Shown here: piece by piece, positions 1 to 6,385 of the stretch
How positions within the stretch are numbered: the first letter of the stretch is position 1
Layout of the letters: every line of letters begins with the position of its first letter
Assembly (NCBI GenBank): GCA_937983035.1
Contig: CALKAN010000350.1
Location: 1 to 7,298 of the forward strand
DNA: 7,298 nt
DNA from: an uncultured Paenibacillaceae bacterium
GTDB lineage: Bacteria; Bacillota; Bacilli; Paenibacillales; CALAME01
Reading direction: 5' to 3'
Position numbers and translations under genes: made by a program
The notes under the pieces: model-generated
What the model was told of the DNA's origin: nothing
Database searches by the model: none
The model's input: the letters and a program-made list of their open reading frames with translations, nothing else

Positions 1-103
1 AATTCGATGGATGGAACCATTTTTGTTTTTTATCGACTAGTTTTGTCCCAGCCTCATTCCACAAGGCAATTTAATATCAAAACATAGAATTGGAGGTAAA
101 ATC
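1..103. other. Leader region upstream of the transporter genes, no gene recognised
   Basis: This stretch is T-rich and contains stops in all three forward frames. No convincing sigma-A promoter pair with a 16-18 base spacer, no catabolite-response (cre) element and no hairpin with a T-run could be made out. It may be the gap between an upstream solute-binding protein gene and the first permease, since such a gene commonly precedes these permeases. The few codons before the first stops are too short to assign to any protein. Confidence 0.4.
92..96 (+). promoter_or_regulatory. Ribosome binding site of the first permease
   Basis: GGAGG lies 7 bases before the ATG at 104. It fixes the start of the MalF-like permease. 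Confidence 0.85.
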
Positions 104-976
104 ATGCACACGCTAAAGAGAACCCGGCTCGCCATATTTGCGGGAATGCTGCCTGCATTTATCATTTATGCTTGCATTGCCATACTTCCCATTTTTATAT
201 CGTTTTATTATTCGTTCTTTGAATGGGACGGCATTACGGACATGTTTTTTGTCGGTTTGGGAAACTACGCTGAAATTTTCAGTGATGACATTTTTTGGCT
301 GGGTGTCAGGAATAATGTCATTATTATGCTGACAGGATTGCTTGGGCAAATCCCGCTCGGATTGCTCATGGCATTGCTTTTGAACAGGCAGTTGGCGGGC
401 TCCGCCTTTTTCCGCACAGTCGGCTTTTTGCCGGTCGTTATTTCTTCGGTCATGGTCGCCTTAATTTGGAACATCATTTACAAAACTGAAAACGGCATGC
501 TTAACATGCTGCTCGGATTGATCGGCCTTGAAAATTTACAGCAAAATTGGCTCGGAAATCCGGATTTAAGCATATATTCAGTGAGCATCGCTTATATATG
601 GCAAAATTTCGGTTTGTATATGGTCATCTTTTTGTCTGCTTTGCAAGGAATACCGAAAGAAATTCATGAAGCAGCAGAAATTGACGGCGCCAGCCGCTGG
701 CAAAAATTGTTTTTCGTCACGATTCCAATGCTGAAAGCTGCGATCATGGTTTCGGTCATTTACAGCATCAGCAACTCGTTCCGCGTATTTGATCTCGTGC
801 AAATTTTAACCGGCGGAGGTCCTGCGCGCACTTCGGAAGTGATGACGATCTACATGTACAACAGTGCATTTTTGGAACGGGAATACGGATACGGCAGCGC
901 GGCTTCCATACTGATTGTGTTGTTTAGTTTTGTTGTCGTTACGATCGTGAATCGTCTCGGCCGCGATAAAGATTAG
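104..976 (+). CDS. ABC sugar transporter permease, MalF/UgpA-like (CUT1 family)
   Basis: This is one of the two membrane-spanning subunits of a binding-protein-dependent ABC importer, which forms the channel together with the next gene. The 290-residue product has about six hydrophobic segments, near residues 10-33, 70-92, 105-125, 155-178, 205-225 and 262-285. The permease EAA loop, which docks with the ATPase, is seen as EAAEIDG at residues 189-195, followed by the downstream IPML segment. Length and layout fit the MalF/UgpA/LacF-type permeases of the carbohydrate-uptake CUT1 family. The start at ATG 104 is supported by GGAGG. The gene ends 19 bases before the partner permease, so the two are very likely co-transcribed. 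The family transports oligosaccharides, glycerol-phosphates, sugar acids and others, so the substrate cannot be read from this sequence. The downstream amidohydrolase and ammonia-lyase genes suggest an amino-sugar acid derivative, which is inference. Confidence 0.95.
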   Translation: MHTLKRTRLAIFAGMLPAFIIYACIAILPIFISFYYSFFEWDGITDMFFVGLGNYAEIFSDDIFWLGVRNNVIIMLTGLLGQIPLGLLMALLLNRQLAGSAFFRTVGFLPVVISSVMVALIWNIIYKTENGMLNMLLGLIGLENLQQNWLGNPDLSIYSVSIAYIWQNFGLYMVIFLSALQGIPKEIHEAAEIDGASRWQKLFFVTIPMLKAAIMVSVIYSISNSFRVFDLVQILTGGGPARTSEVMTIYMYNSAFLEREYGYGSAASILIVLFSFVVVTIVNRLGRDKD

Positions 977-978
977 GG

Positions 979-986
979 AAAGGAGG
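979..986 (+). promoter_or_regulatory. Ribosome binding site of the second permease
   Basis: AAAGGAGG, a near-perfect Shine-Dalgarno sequence, lies 9 bases before ATG 996 and just after the stop of the first permease. Confidence 0.9.
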
Positions 987-995
987 ATCAGATCG

Positions 996-1829
996 ATGGA
1001 AAACAAATCGTCTATATGGGTCAAAGTAATCAGTTACGTCATTCTAATTGCAGTCGCTTTATTTAATCTGGTCCCGATTTTTTATATGATCATGAACTCT
1101 TTAAAGCTGGAATCAGAATATGCAGCCAGGCCTTTTTCCATTCCGTCTCAATTCGCCTTTGAGAACTATGCAAGGGCTTGGGATATCGCCAATATGGATA
1201 CGTATTTTTTGAACAGTTTGATCGTCACATTCGGGGCATTGATCTTGACCGTATTGCTCGGCGCATTAACGGCATTTTTTCTGGCAAGATTCAAATTTAA
1301 GCTGCGCGGAATTATGTACGCCTTTTTCTTGATCGGATTGCTCATTCCTATTCACGCGACCCTCATCCCGATCTTTTTGATCATGATGAGAATCGGTTTG
1401 CTTGATTCCCATTTTGCTTTAATATTGCCTTATACCGCCTTTCATTTATCTTTAACGATCGTCATTTTGGAAGGATTTATGAGAGGATTGCCGAGGGATT
1501 TGGAAGAATCTGCGGTCATGGACGGCGCGGGCATCTTTCGAATTTTTTGGTCCATTATACTGCCAATCACGCGCCCGGCGATCGCAACTGTCGTCATATT
1601 GAATTTTATTTACAATTGGAACGAGTATTTGTTCGCGTTAGTGTTGATCAGCTCGCCGGGACTGAAAACATTGCCGCTTGGTCTGGCTAATTTCGCCGGT
1701 GTCGAAACTGCGAGCTTGACGCTGCAGATGGCAGCACTTACGATTGCGCTGATCCCGATCATTATTTTCTATCTGCTGCTCCAGAAGCAATTGGTGACTG
1801 GGATGACCGCAGGCGCAGTAAAAGGTTGA
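996..1829 (+). CDS. ABC sugar transporter permease, MalG/UgpE-like (CUT1 family)
   Basis: This is the second membrane subunit of the importer and pairs with the product of the preceding gene. The 277-residue protein has about six hydrophobic helices, near residues 10-34, 75-98, 107-130, 140-160, 185-210 and 243-265. Its EAA loop is present in a slightly altered form, EESAVMDG with E171, S172, A173 and G177, followed by the IILP segment. It ends in a short GMTAGAVKG-type tail, as is typical of MalG-like permeases, whose C-terminus contacts the ATPase. Length is normal for the family. No ATPase gene is found after it; CUT1 importers in Bacillales commonly use a shared MsmX/MsmK-type ATPase encoded elsewhere, which is the likely arrangement here. 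The stop codon lies inside a perfect 12-base palindrome (1824-1835). Confidence 0.95.
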   Translation: MENKSSIWVKVISYVILIAVALFNLVPIFYMIMNSLKLESEYAARPFSIPSQFAFENYARAWDIANMDTYFLNSLIVTFGALILTVLLGALTAFFLARFKFKLRGIMYAFFLIGLLIPIHATLIPIFLIMMRIGLLDSHFALILPYTAFHLSLTIVILEGFMRGLPRDLEESAVMDGAGIFRIFWSIILPITRPAIATVVILNFIYNWNEYLFALVLISSPGLKTLPLGLANFAGVETASLTLQMAALTIALIPIIIFYLLLQKQLVTGMTAGAVKG

Positions 1830-1848
1830 TCAACCATCATGCCGGTTG
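1824..1848 (+). repeat. Palindrome with a competing third arm at the permease/kinase junction
   Basis: GGTTGATCAACC at 1824-1835 is a perfect 12-base palindrome spanning the TGA stop of the second permease. The right arm CAACC (1831-1835) can also pair with a second GGTTG at 1844-1848 across an 8-base loop. It could be a weak mRNA hairpin, an mRNA-processing or attenuation element, or a protein-binding site. It lacks the GC-rich stem and T-run of a standard terminator. The element is seen in the sequence; any function is a guess. Confidence 0.45.
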
Positions 1849-1863
1849 TTTCTCAAACAAGCG

Positions 1864-1869
1864 AAGGGA
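1864..1869 (+). promoter_or_regulatory. Ribosome binding site deciding the kinase start
   Basis: AAGGGA lies 9 bases before ATG 1879. This favours 1879 over the in-frame TTG at 1846, which has no Shine-Dalgarno sequence in front of it. Confidence 0.65.
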
Positions 1870-2400
1870 ATTCGTATCATGCGCATGTTCTTGAGATGGT
1901 TAACGAGGCTGGGTCTCACACAGAAAGCGGTTCTGATTTTTCTGCCGCTCGTCATTTTGCCGTTTTTGCTGATCGGCATCGCCGCATATCATCAAATTAC
2001 AACGATTGTAACAGAACAGTTTGTGGAAACGACGATGCGAAATATGGAAAGTGTCGTCAACCAATTAGAAGAACAGACGGCGACGGTGAAAGATATTGCG
2101 GATTATTTGCTGATTCATCCTTCGTTAAGCGAGCTTCTGCGTCCGGATGCCGATTTCGACTATCGCCAAGAAGAACGGCTGAGGCAACATGTGATCAATT
2201 TGCTTACTTTCCATCAATTTACGAAGCCGTACATTCGATCGATCAGCATATACGGCTATAACGGCAAAACGATCGAAATGGGCGAACCGATCTTCGCCGA
2301 TGAGACGAAGTGGATTGAAGAAGCCGTTCAGCGAAGAGGGGCGGCCATTTGGACGGAATCGTATACGGCGCTCAGCGGATGGGGCAGAGAAGCGCATCTG

Positions 2401-2430
2401 TTGTCCCTTACGGTTGCTGCGCTCGATTAC
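2401..2430 (+). other. Site of the frame change in the kinase gene
   Basis: Upstream, the sensible protein reads AHLLSLTV; downstream, in the next frame, it reads LRSITDGIQPKGELVIRLD. Joining them requires skipping one base near 2413-2417 (ACG GTT, skip, CTG CGC TCG gives TVLRS) or restoring two lost bases near 2412 (giving LTxLLRS, where x could be the Arg common at this place in such sensors). No homopolymer and no known slippery sequence is present. Both frames stay open across 2300-2514, so the exact point rests on protein likeness. Confidence 0.75.
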
Positions 2431-3640
2431 CGATGGGATCCAGCCGAAAGGCGAGCTGGTGATTCGACTGGATGCGCAATATTTTATGTCGCAATTGAAA
2501 CAAGCGCTGTATAAAGACTCCGGTCATATTTTTGTATTCGGGTCTGACGGCGATCTTGTGCTCCGCTCCGACAATTCTTTTTCTCTTGCGCTGGATGAGT
2601 TGGCGGCGGCTTGGACTTGGCGCCAATCCGGGTTTATGGAATACAAATGGGACGGAACGAATTATTTGGCTTTTTACCGCATGATGGAGCCTTCCATGTG
2701 GCGCGTCGTCGTTTTGATTCCTGAAGCGCTGGTCAAGGAAGAAACGACGGCCGTGAGATTGATGGTGGCTGCGATGATCACTTTATTGCTGCTGTTTTTT
2801 TCTGCAGCGCTATACGGATTGCATTCGACCATTATCCGGCCGGTGCTGCGGCTGAAAGATGTGACGAACCGAGTGAAATCCGGTGATTTCAACGCCAAAG
2901 TGCCCATTCGCTCCAAAGATGAAATTGCGGATTTGAGCCGAAATTTCAACGAAATGGTCATGACGATCAGACAGCTGATCAATCAGCGCTATAAGCTCGT
3001 TCTGCGGGAGAAAGAGTCAGAATTAAAGCAGCTGCAAAATCAGATCGATCCGCACTTTTTGTACAATACGCTCGATATGATTCGCTGGACGGCCCGGCTC
3101 GAACATGCGAATAAAACGAGTGAATTGATCGAAGTATTGTCGAAGTTTTTTCGTTACGGAGCGAGCCGCAGCAGGGAATACGTCACGACGATTCAACAAG
3201 AATTGGAATTTGTTCAAGCTTATTTGTATTTGCAAAAAAAGCGGCTCGGGAACAGGCTGAGTTATTCCATCTTCACTGAAGCAACGATCGCTGACGCGCC
3301 GATTTTGAAAACGACCATTCAACCTTTGGTCGAAAACAGCATTAAACACGGGTTAGACAAAAAGCAGAAAGCGAATCATATTTCGGTGAAATGCTATGCG
3401 GCGGGGGATGACATTTGGATTGATGTGCAAGACAACGGAAAAGGCATTCCTCCTGAATCGCTGGCAGCGCTGCGCTTTTCAATATCCACGATGACGGCTG
3501 AACAAGAAAAAACAGGAGCGCTGCTGAACATTCATGATCGTTTGTCGATCTATTTTGGAAAAAAATATGGGGTTGAGATCGTATCCAGCTCGCCGCAAGG
3601 AACGCTTGTCAGATTGAAAATTCCGAATGCGGGCGCCGCT

Positions 3641-3647
3641 GAAGGAG
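3641..3647 (+). promoter_or_regulatory. Ribosome binding site deciding the response-regulator start
   Basis: GAAGGAG lies 9 bases before ATG 3657, inside the end of the kinase gene. It makes 3657 the likely start rather than the in-frame ATG at 3627. The latter would add ten residues with no family likeness and has no Shine-Dalgarno sequence. Confidence 0.8.
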
Positions 3648-3656
3648 TGTAAGTGC

Positions 3657-5246
3657 ATGACTCAAGATCACAATCGTGCTCCCATCCGCATGCTGATCGT
3701 GGATGATGAACCGATCATTTGCGAAGGATTGCGCAAAACGATCGATTGGTCCAAGCACGAGATTGTTGTTGTTGGAGAAGCGTATGACGGAGAAGAAGCA
3801 TTGCGCATGACGAAGGAGCATGACGCACAGATCGTTCTGACCGATATTCGCATGGACGGCATGGATGGTCTCGAGCTTGCAAAGCATTTGCGAAAAGAAC
3901 TGCCGCACGTCCGCGTCATCATGATCAGCGGACATGAAGATTTCGAATACGCTAGACAAGCTTTGCGGCTCGGCGTGAACGATTATTTGTTAAAACCGGT
4001 TCAAATTGATGAGTTAATCGAGACAGTGCACAAAGCAGCGGAGGAGATTCGGTCGGAAAGTCCCCGGTCTTCAAAACGCGATGAGAAAGTGCTTTGGCTG
4101 TCCCGCGTCATTCATGGTTTGCCCGGCGGAAGCAGGCAGCCTCCGGCCAGCATGCAAGGATTATCATGTTTTCGCATGATGGCAAGTCAATTGGAGCAAT
4201 TTATGGAACACTATGCCCATTGGCCTGAAGACGAATATCGCAAGCTGCAAGAACGATGGAAAACGATGTTGAGAGAGCGGTTGGCATATGCAGGGATGCG
4301 CTGCGTCTCTGTCTTCATTCATAAAAATTTGCTGTACACGCTCATCATGTCCGAAAAATCGCTTCCTGCTCGTCAGATTGAAGAGATCATCCGTAATTTT
4401 CATAGTGAGTGGGATGGACCGAGCAAGCCGTGCTTTGGAGTGAGCCGGGCATTTTCATCTTTGTCAGAAACGGGGGAAGCGGCGATTGATGCTTCTGATC
4501 TGCTCCAATATCATGTCATTGAGAGAAAAAGGCTGCTGATTGCTGAGCATGAAGAAGGCATTCAGGAAACAAGCCTCATCCCGGACATCGATTTTAAGAC
4601 GCATGTGCTCCAAACCGTTTCCGCTCTTTTTCGACAAGATGCCGATGAAGTGCTTCAAATCGTTCATCAGTTGTTTGATCTTTTCAAGCAAGAACGTTTG
4701 GTGCTGCGAGATGCGATCAAATTGTATGAAGAATTCATCGTATTGCTGCGCCAGCGGCTCAGGCAGAGCGGCTTGAAGGAAGCTGCTCTGGATCGGACTA
4801 TTTCGCTTGATTTGAATCTGTGCAATTCTTATTCGAGCATTCAAAAGACAGCAGAGGAAGAAATGCGGGAGCTGATGCGGCTGATCGATTTGCAAGGAAT
4901 CGATAAATCGTATTGGATAATTGAGAAAGCAAAGATGTATATGGATGAACAATATTACAATGACATTAAAGCGTCGGAAGTAGCGCGATGGCTTAAGATT
5001 ACGCCGAGTTATTTCAGCAATTTGTTTAAGCAAAGCACCGGGAAAAGCTTCAGAGAATATATGAATGAGCTTCGCATTGAGCACGCCAAGCAATTGTTGG
5101 TGGAAACAAACGATAAAGTGTTTGAAATTGCTGCTAAAGTCGGATATAAGGAGTATAAATACTTCGTTTCGGTTTTTAAATCATATACAGGGATGACGCC
5201 GAAAGAGTATCGCGCCTTAAATGTGAATCGACGAGCGGATGCATGA
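3657..5246 (+). CDS. YesN-like response regulator with AraC-type DNA-binding domain
   Basis: This cytoplasmic transcription factor is the partner of the YesM-like kinase encoded 4 bases upstream. The 529-residue protein begins with a receiver domain at about residues 10-130. Its acidic pair is D16-D17 in MLIVDDEP, the phospho-accepting Asp is D63 in LTDIRMDGMDG, the conserved Ser is in MISGHED, and the Lys is in LLKPVQ. A long middle region (about 140-415) has no domain I can name, as is usual for YesN-type regulators. The last 110 residues form two AraC-type helix-turn-helix units, with ASEVARWLKITPSYFSNLFK and then VFEIAAKVGYKEYKYFVSVF, ending at MTPKEYRA. All key receiver residues are intact, so only the kinase half of the pair is damaged. 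It probably activates the surrounding operon, and possibly an upstream promoter outside the window, in response to the transported substrate; this is inferred from position. Confidence 0.95.
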   Translation: MTQDHNRAPIRMLIVDDEPIICEGLRKTIDWSKHEIVVVGEAYDGEEALRMTKEHDAQIVLTDIRMDGMDGLELAKHLRKELPHVRVIMISGHEDFEYARQALRLGVNDYLLKPVQIDELIETVHKAAEEIRSESPRSSKRDEKVLWLSRVIHGLPGGSRQPPASMQGLSCFRMMASQLEQFMEHYAHWPEDEYRKLQERWKTMLRERLAYAGMRCVSVFIHKNLLYTLIMSEKSLPARQIEEIIRNFHSEWDGPSKPCFGVSRAFSSLSETGEAAIDASDLLQYHVIERKRLLIAEHEEGIQETSLIPDIDFKTHVLQTVSALFRQDADEVLQIVHQLFDLFKQERLVLRDAIKLYEEFIVLLRQRLRQSGLKEAALDRTISLDLNLCNSYSSIQKTAEEEMRELMRLIDLQGIDKSYWIIEKAKMYMDEQYYNDIKASEVARWLKITPSYFSNLFKQSTGKSFREYMNELRIEHAKQLLVETNDKVFEIAAKVGYKEYKYFVSVFKSYTGMTPKEYRALNVNRRADA

Positions 5247-5249
5247 AGG

Positions 5250-5257
5250 AAAGGTGG
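5250..5257 (+). promoter_or_regulatory. Ribosome binding site deciding a GTG start of the amidohydrolase
   Basis: AAAGGTGG, one mismatch from AAAGGAGG, lies 9 bases before GTG 5267. An in-frame ATG at 5243 overlaps the regulator's stop (ATGA), but it would place this Shine-Dalgarno sequence inside the coding region and add eight residues (MKERWEFA) unlike the family's start. GTG 5267 is therefore preferred. Confidence 0.75.
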
Positions 5258-5266
5258 GAATTCGCC

Positions 5267-6385
5267 GTGGCAAAAACTTATGTGCTTCGCAATTTGAACA
5301 TGTTAAACGGCGGTCAAGTCCATATTTGGATTGAAAACGGCGTAATTGCATCGATAGAAAAATCAGAGGAGGCAATGCCGGAGCTTTTGGCCGGGGAAGT
5401 TGAAATCGTTGACGGCGCTGGTTCTTACGTATCGAGCGGATGGATTGACATGCATGTGCATGCTGTGAAACAGCTGGAACCTTACGGCGATGACATCGAT
5501 GAAATCGGCGTGAAACAAGGCGCAGCAACGATCGTAGATGCCGGAAGCTGCGGCGCGGAGCGCATCGCGGAGTTTAGGAAAACAGCTTTACAGGCTAAAA
5601 CGAACGTGCTCGCTTTTTTGAACATATCGCGCATCGGGCTGGAACGCGTGGACGAGCTGTCTAATTTGGCGTGGCTGGACGAAGAAATGCTCTTGCAAGC
5701 GGTGGATGCCAACCGGGATTTCATCGTGGGGCTAAAAGCGAGAATGAGCGGCAGCGTTGTCGGAGAGAACGGGCTGATGCCGCTGCTTATTGCCAGGCAG
5801 TTTGCCGCAAAAACCGCACTTCCGTTGATGATTCATATCGGTTCAGCACCGCCGAAAATCGAAGAAATTTTAGAGCAGCTGCAAGAAGGGGATGTCGTCA
5901 CGCATTATATGAACGGAAAAGCAAACAATCTGTTTGACAGCAAGGGGAATCCGCTGCCGGAATTGCTGGAAGCGCTGGAGCGAGGAGTGCGGTTAGATGT
6001 TGGCCATGGCACTGCCAGTTTTTCTTTTCAAGCCGCGCAGCATGCAAAACGAGCAGGGCTGCCGCTTCATACGATCAGCAGCGACATTTACCGAGGGAAT
6101 CGTCTGAACGGGCCGGTGTACAGTTTGGCGCATGTCATGTCTAAGTTTCTCGCACTCGGTTATTCGCTGGAAGAAGTCATTCGATCCGTGACGGTTCACC
6201 CTGCCGAATGGTTAAACAGACGGGAGCTGGGCCGCATACGAGTCGGCGAACCCGCTCATTTGACGATTTTTGATGTAAAGGAAGGAGATTTTTCTTTTAT
6301 CGATTCAGAAGGAGACGTTTTGAAGGGGAATCAACAGATCGAGGCAAAAGGAGTGTTTGTTCATGGGACATTCGTTAAATGCTAA
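5267..6385 (+). CDS. cog3964 amidohydrolase/deacetylase-family metallohydrolase (not a true dihydroorotase)
   Basis: This cytoplasmic metal-dependent hydrolase has 372 residues, the usual size for the group often mislabelled dihydroorotase. It opens with a small beta-sandwich (NGGQVHIWIENGVIASIE), then the metal-binding HxH at H63 and H65 in GWIDMHVHA. K157 in VGLKARMSG is the likely carboxylated bridging Lys. Further ligands are H190 in LMIHIGSAPP, H213 in VVTHYMNGK and the catalytic D273 in SSDIYRG. All expected active-site residues are present. Some characterised cog3964 members hydrolyse acetyl esters of alpha-hydroxy acids such as acetyl-(R)-mandelate in vitro and lack dihydroorotase activity; the natural substrate is uncertain. 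No pyrimidine genes lie nearby. The DgaE-like gene overlaps its end by 23 bases, as in other amidohydrolase/SelA-like pairs, which suggests it removes an acyl group from the compound that the lyase then deaminates. That link is inference. Confidence 0.88.
   Translation: MAKTYVLRNLNMLNGGQVHIWIENGVIASIEKSEEAMPELLAGEVEIVDGAGSYVSSGWIDMHVHAVKQLEPYGDDIDEIGVKQGAATIVDAGSCGAERIAEFRKTALQAKTNVLAFLNISRIGLERVDELSNLAWLDEEMLLQAVDANRDFIVGLKARMSGSVVGENGLMPLLIARQFAAKTALPLMIHIGSAPPKIEEILEQLQEGDVVTHYMNGKANNLFDSKGNPLPELLEALERGVRLDVGHGTASFSFQAAQHAKRAGLPLHTISSDIYRGNRLNGPVYSLAHVMSKFLALGYSLEEVIRSVTVHPAEWLNRRELGRIRVGEPAHLTIFDVKEGDFSFIDSEGDVLKGNQQIEAKGVFVHGTFVKC
6346..6353 (+). promoter_or_regulatory. Ribosome binding site of the DgaE-like gene, inside the amidohydrolase
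   Basis: AAAAGGAG lies 9 bases before ATG 6363, within the last codons of the amidohydrolase gene. It supports the overlapping start and translational coupling of the two genes. Confidence 0.8.

Larger units (their letters stand above)
1879..3652 (+). pseudogene. YesM-like sensor histidine kinase, frameshifted
   Basis: This is the membrane sensor of a two-component system and would phosphorylate the regulator encoded just downstream. The reading frame changes once: codons 1879 to about 2415 are in one frame and about 2417 to 3652 in the next, giving about 590 residues if one base is dropped. Numbered on that corrected protein, the N-terminal part has a membrane helix at about 17-37 and an extracellular sensing region to about 290, probably dCache-like. 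The second part has a membrane helix near 294-315, a HAMP domain at about 316-370, and a His_kinase (PF06580) domain with QIDPHFLYNTLD, whose phospho-accepting His is H392 (codon 3053-3055). The ATPase domain shows the N box VENSIKHG (N486) and the DNGKGI box from residue 518. The later GxG box is degenerate (TGALLN). The length matches intact YesM-type kinases, so only the frame is broken. As written, translation would stop at 2514 after the sensor half, leaving no kinase. Sequencing error, real mutation and rare frameshifting cannot be told apart here. Confidence 0.88.

Noticed and set aside
1831..1853. Rho-independent terminator after the second permease
   Set aside because: The stem is only 5 base pairs, with an 8-base loop and no proper run of T, so it is too weak to call a terminator.
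1839..2261. 140-codon forward open frame overlapping the kinase start
   Set aside because: It overlaps the kinase N-terminal region in another frame. Its protein is low in hydrophobic order and rich in Ser and Arg, with no family likeness, whereas the kinase frame gives a clean membrane helix and sensor region.
2300..3652. Downstream kinase fragment as an independent soluble kinase gene starting at ATG 2300
   Set aside because: There is no ribosome site at 2300. The first 35 or so residues are nonsense relative to the family and overlap the well-read sensor frame, so a frameshifted single gene is the simpler reading.
3627..3656. Earlier ATG (3627) as the start of the response regulator
   Set aside because: It would overlap the kinase by 26 bases, has no ribosome site and adds residues outside the receiver domain. 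ATG 3657 has GAAGGAG at the right spacing.
4464..5093. Long open frame of 209 codons on the minus strand inside the response regulator
   Set aside because: It lies fully antisense to a gene with clear AraC-type and receiver motifs, resembles no family I know, and is rich in Ile, Leu, Phe and Arg as expected of a mirror frame.
5243..5266. ATG 5243 overlapping the regulator's stop as the start of the amidohydrolase
   Set aside because: An ATGA overlap is attractive for coupling, but the added residues do not match the family's beginning, and a better ribosome site sits in front of GTG 5267.
5267..6385. Dihydroorotase of pyrimidine synthesis
   Set aside because: The metal-binding pattern is general to the amidohydrolase superfamily. 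The sequence matches the cog3964 group, which has been shown not to be dihydroorotase, and no pyrimidine genes are nearby.
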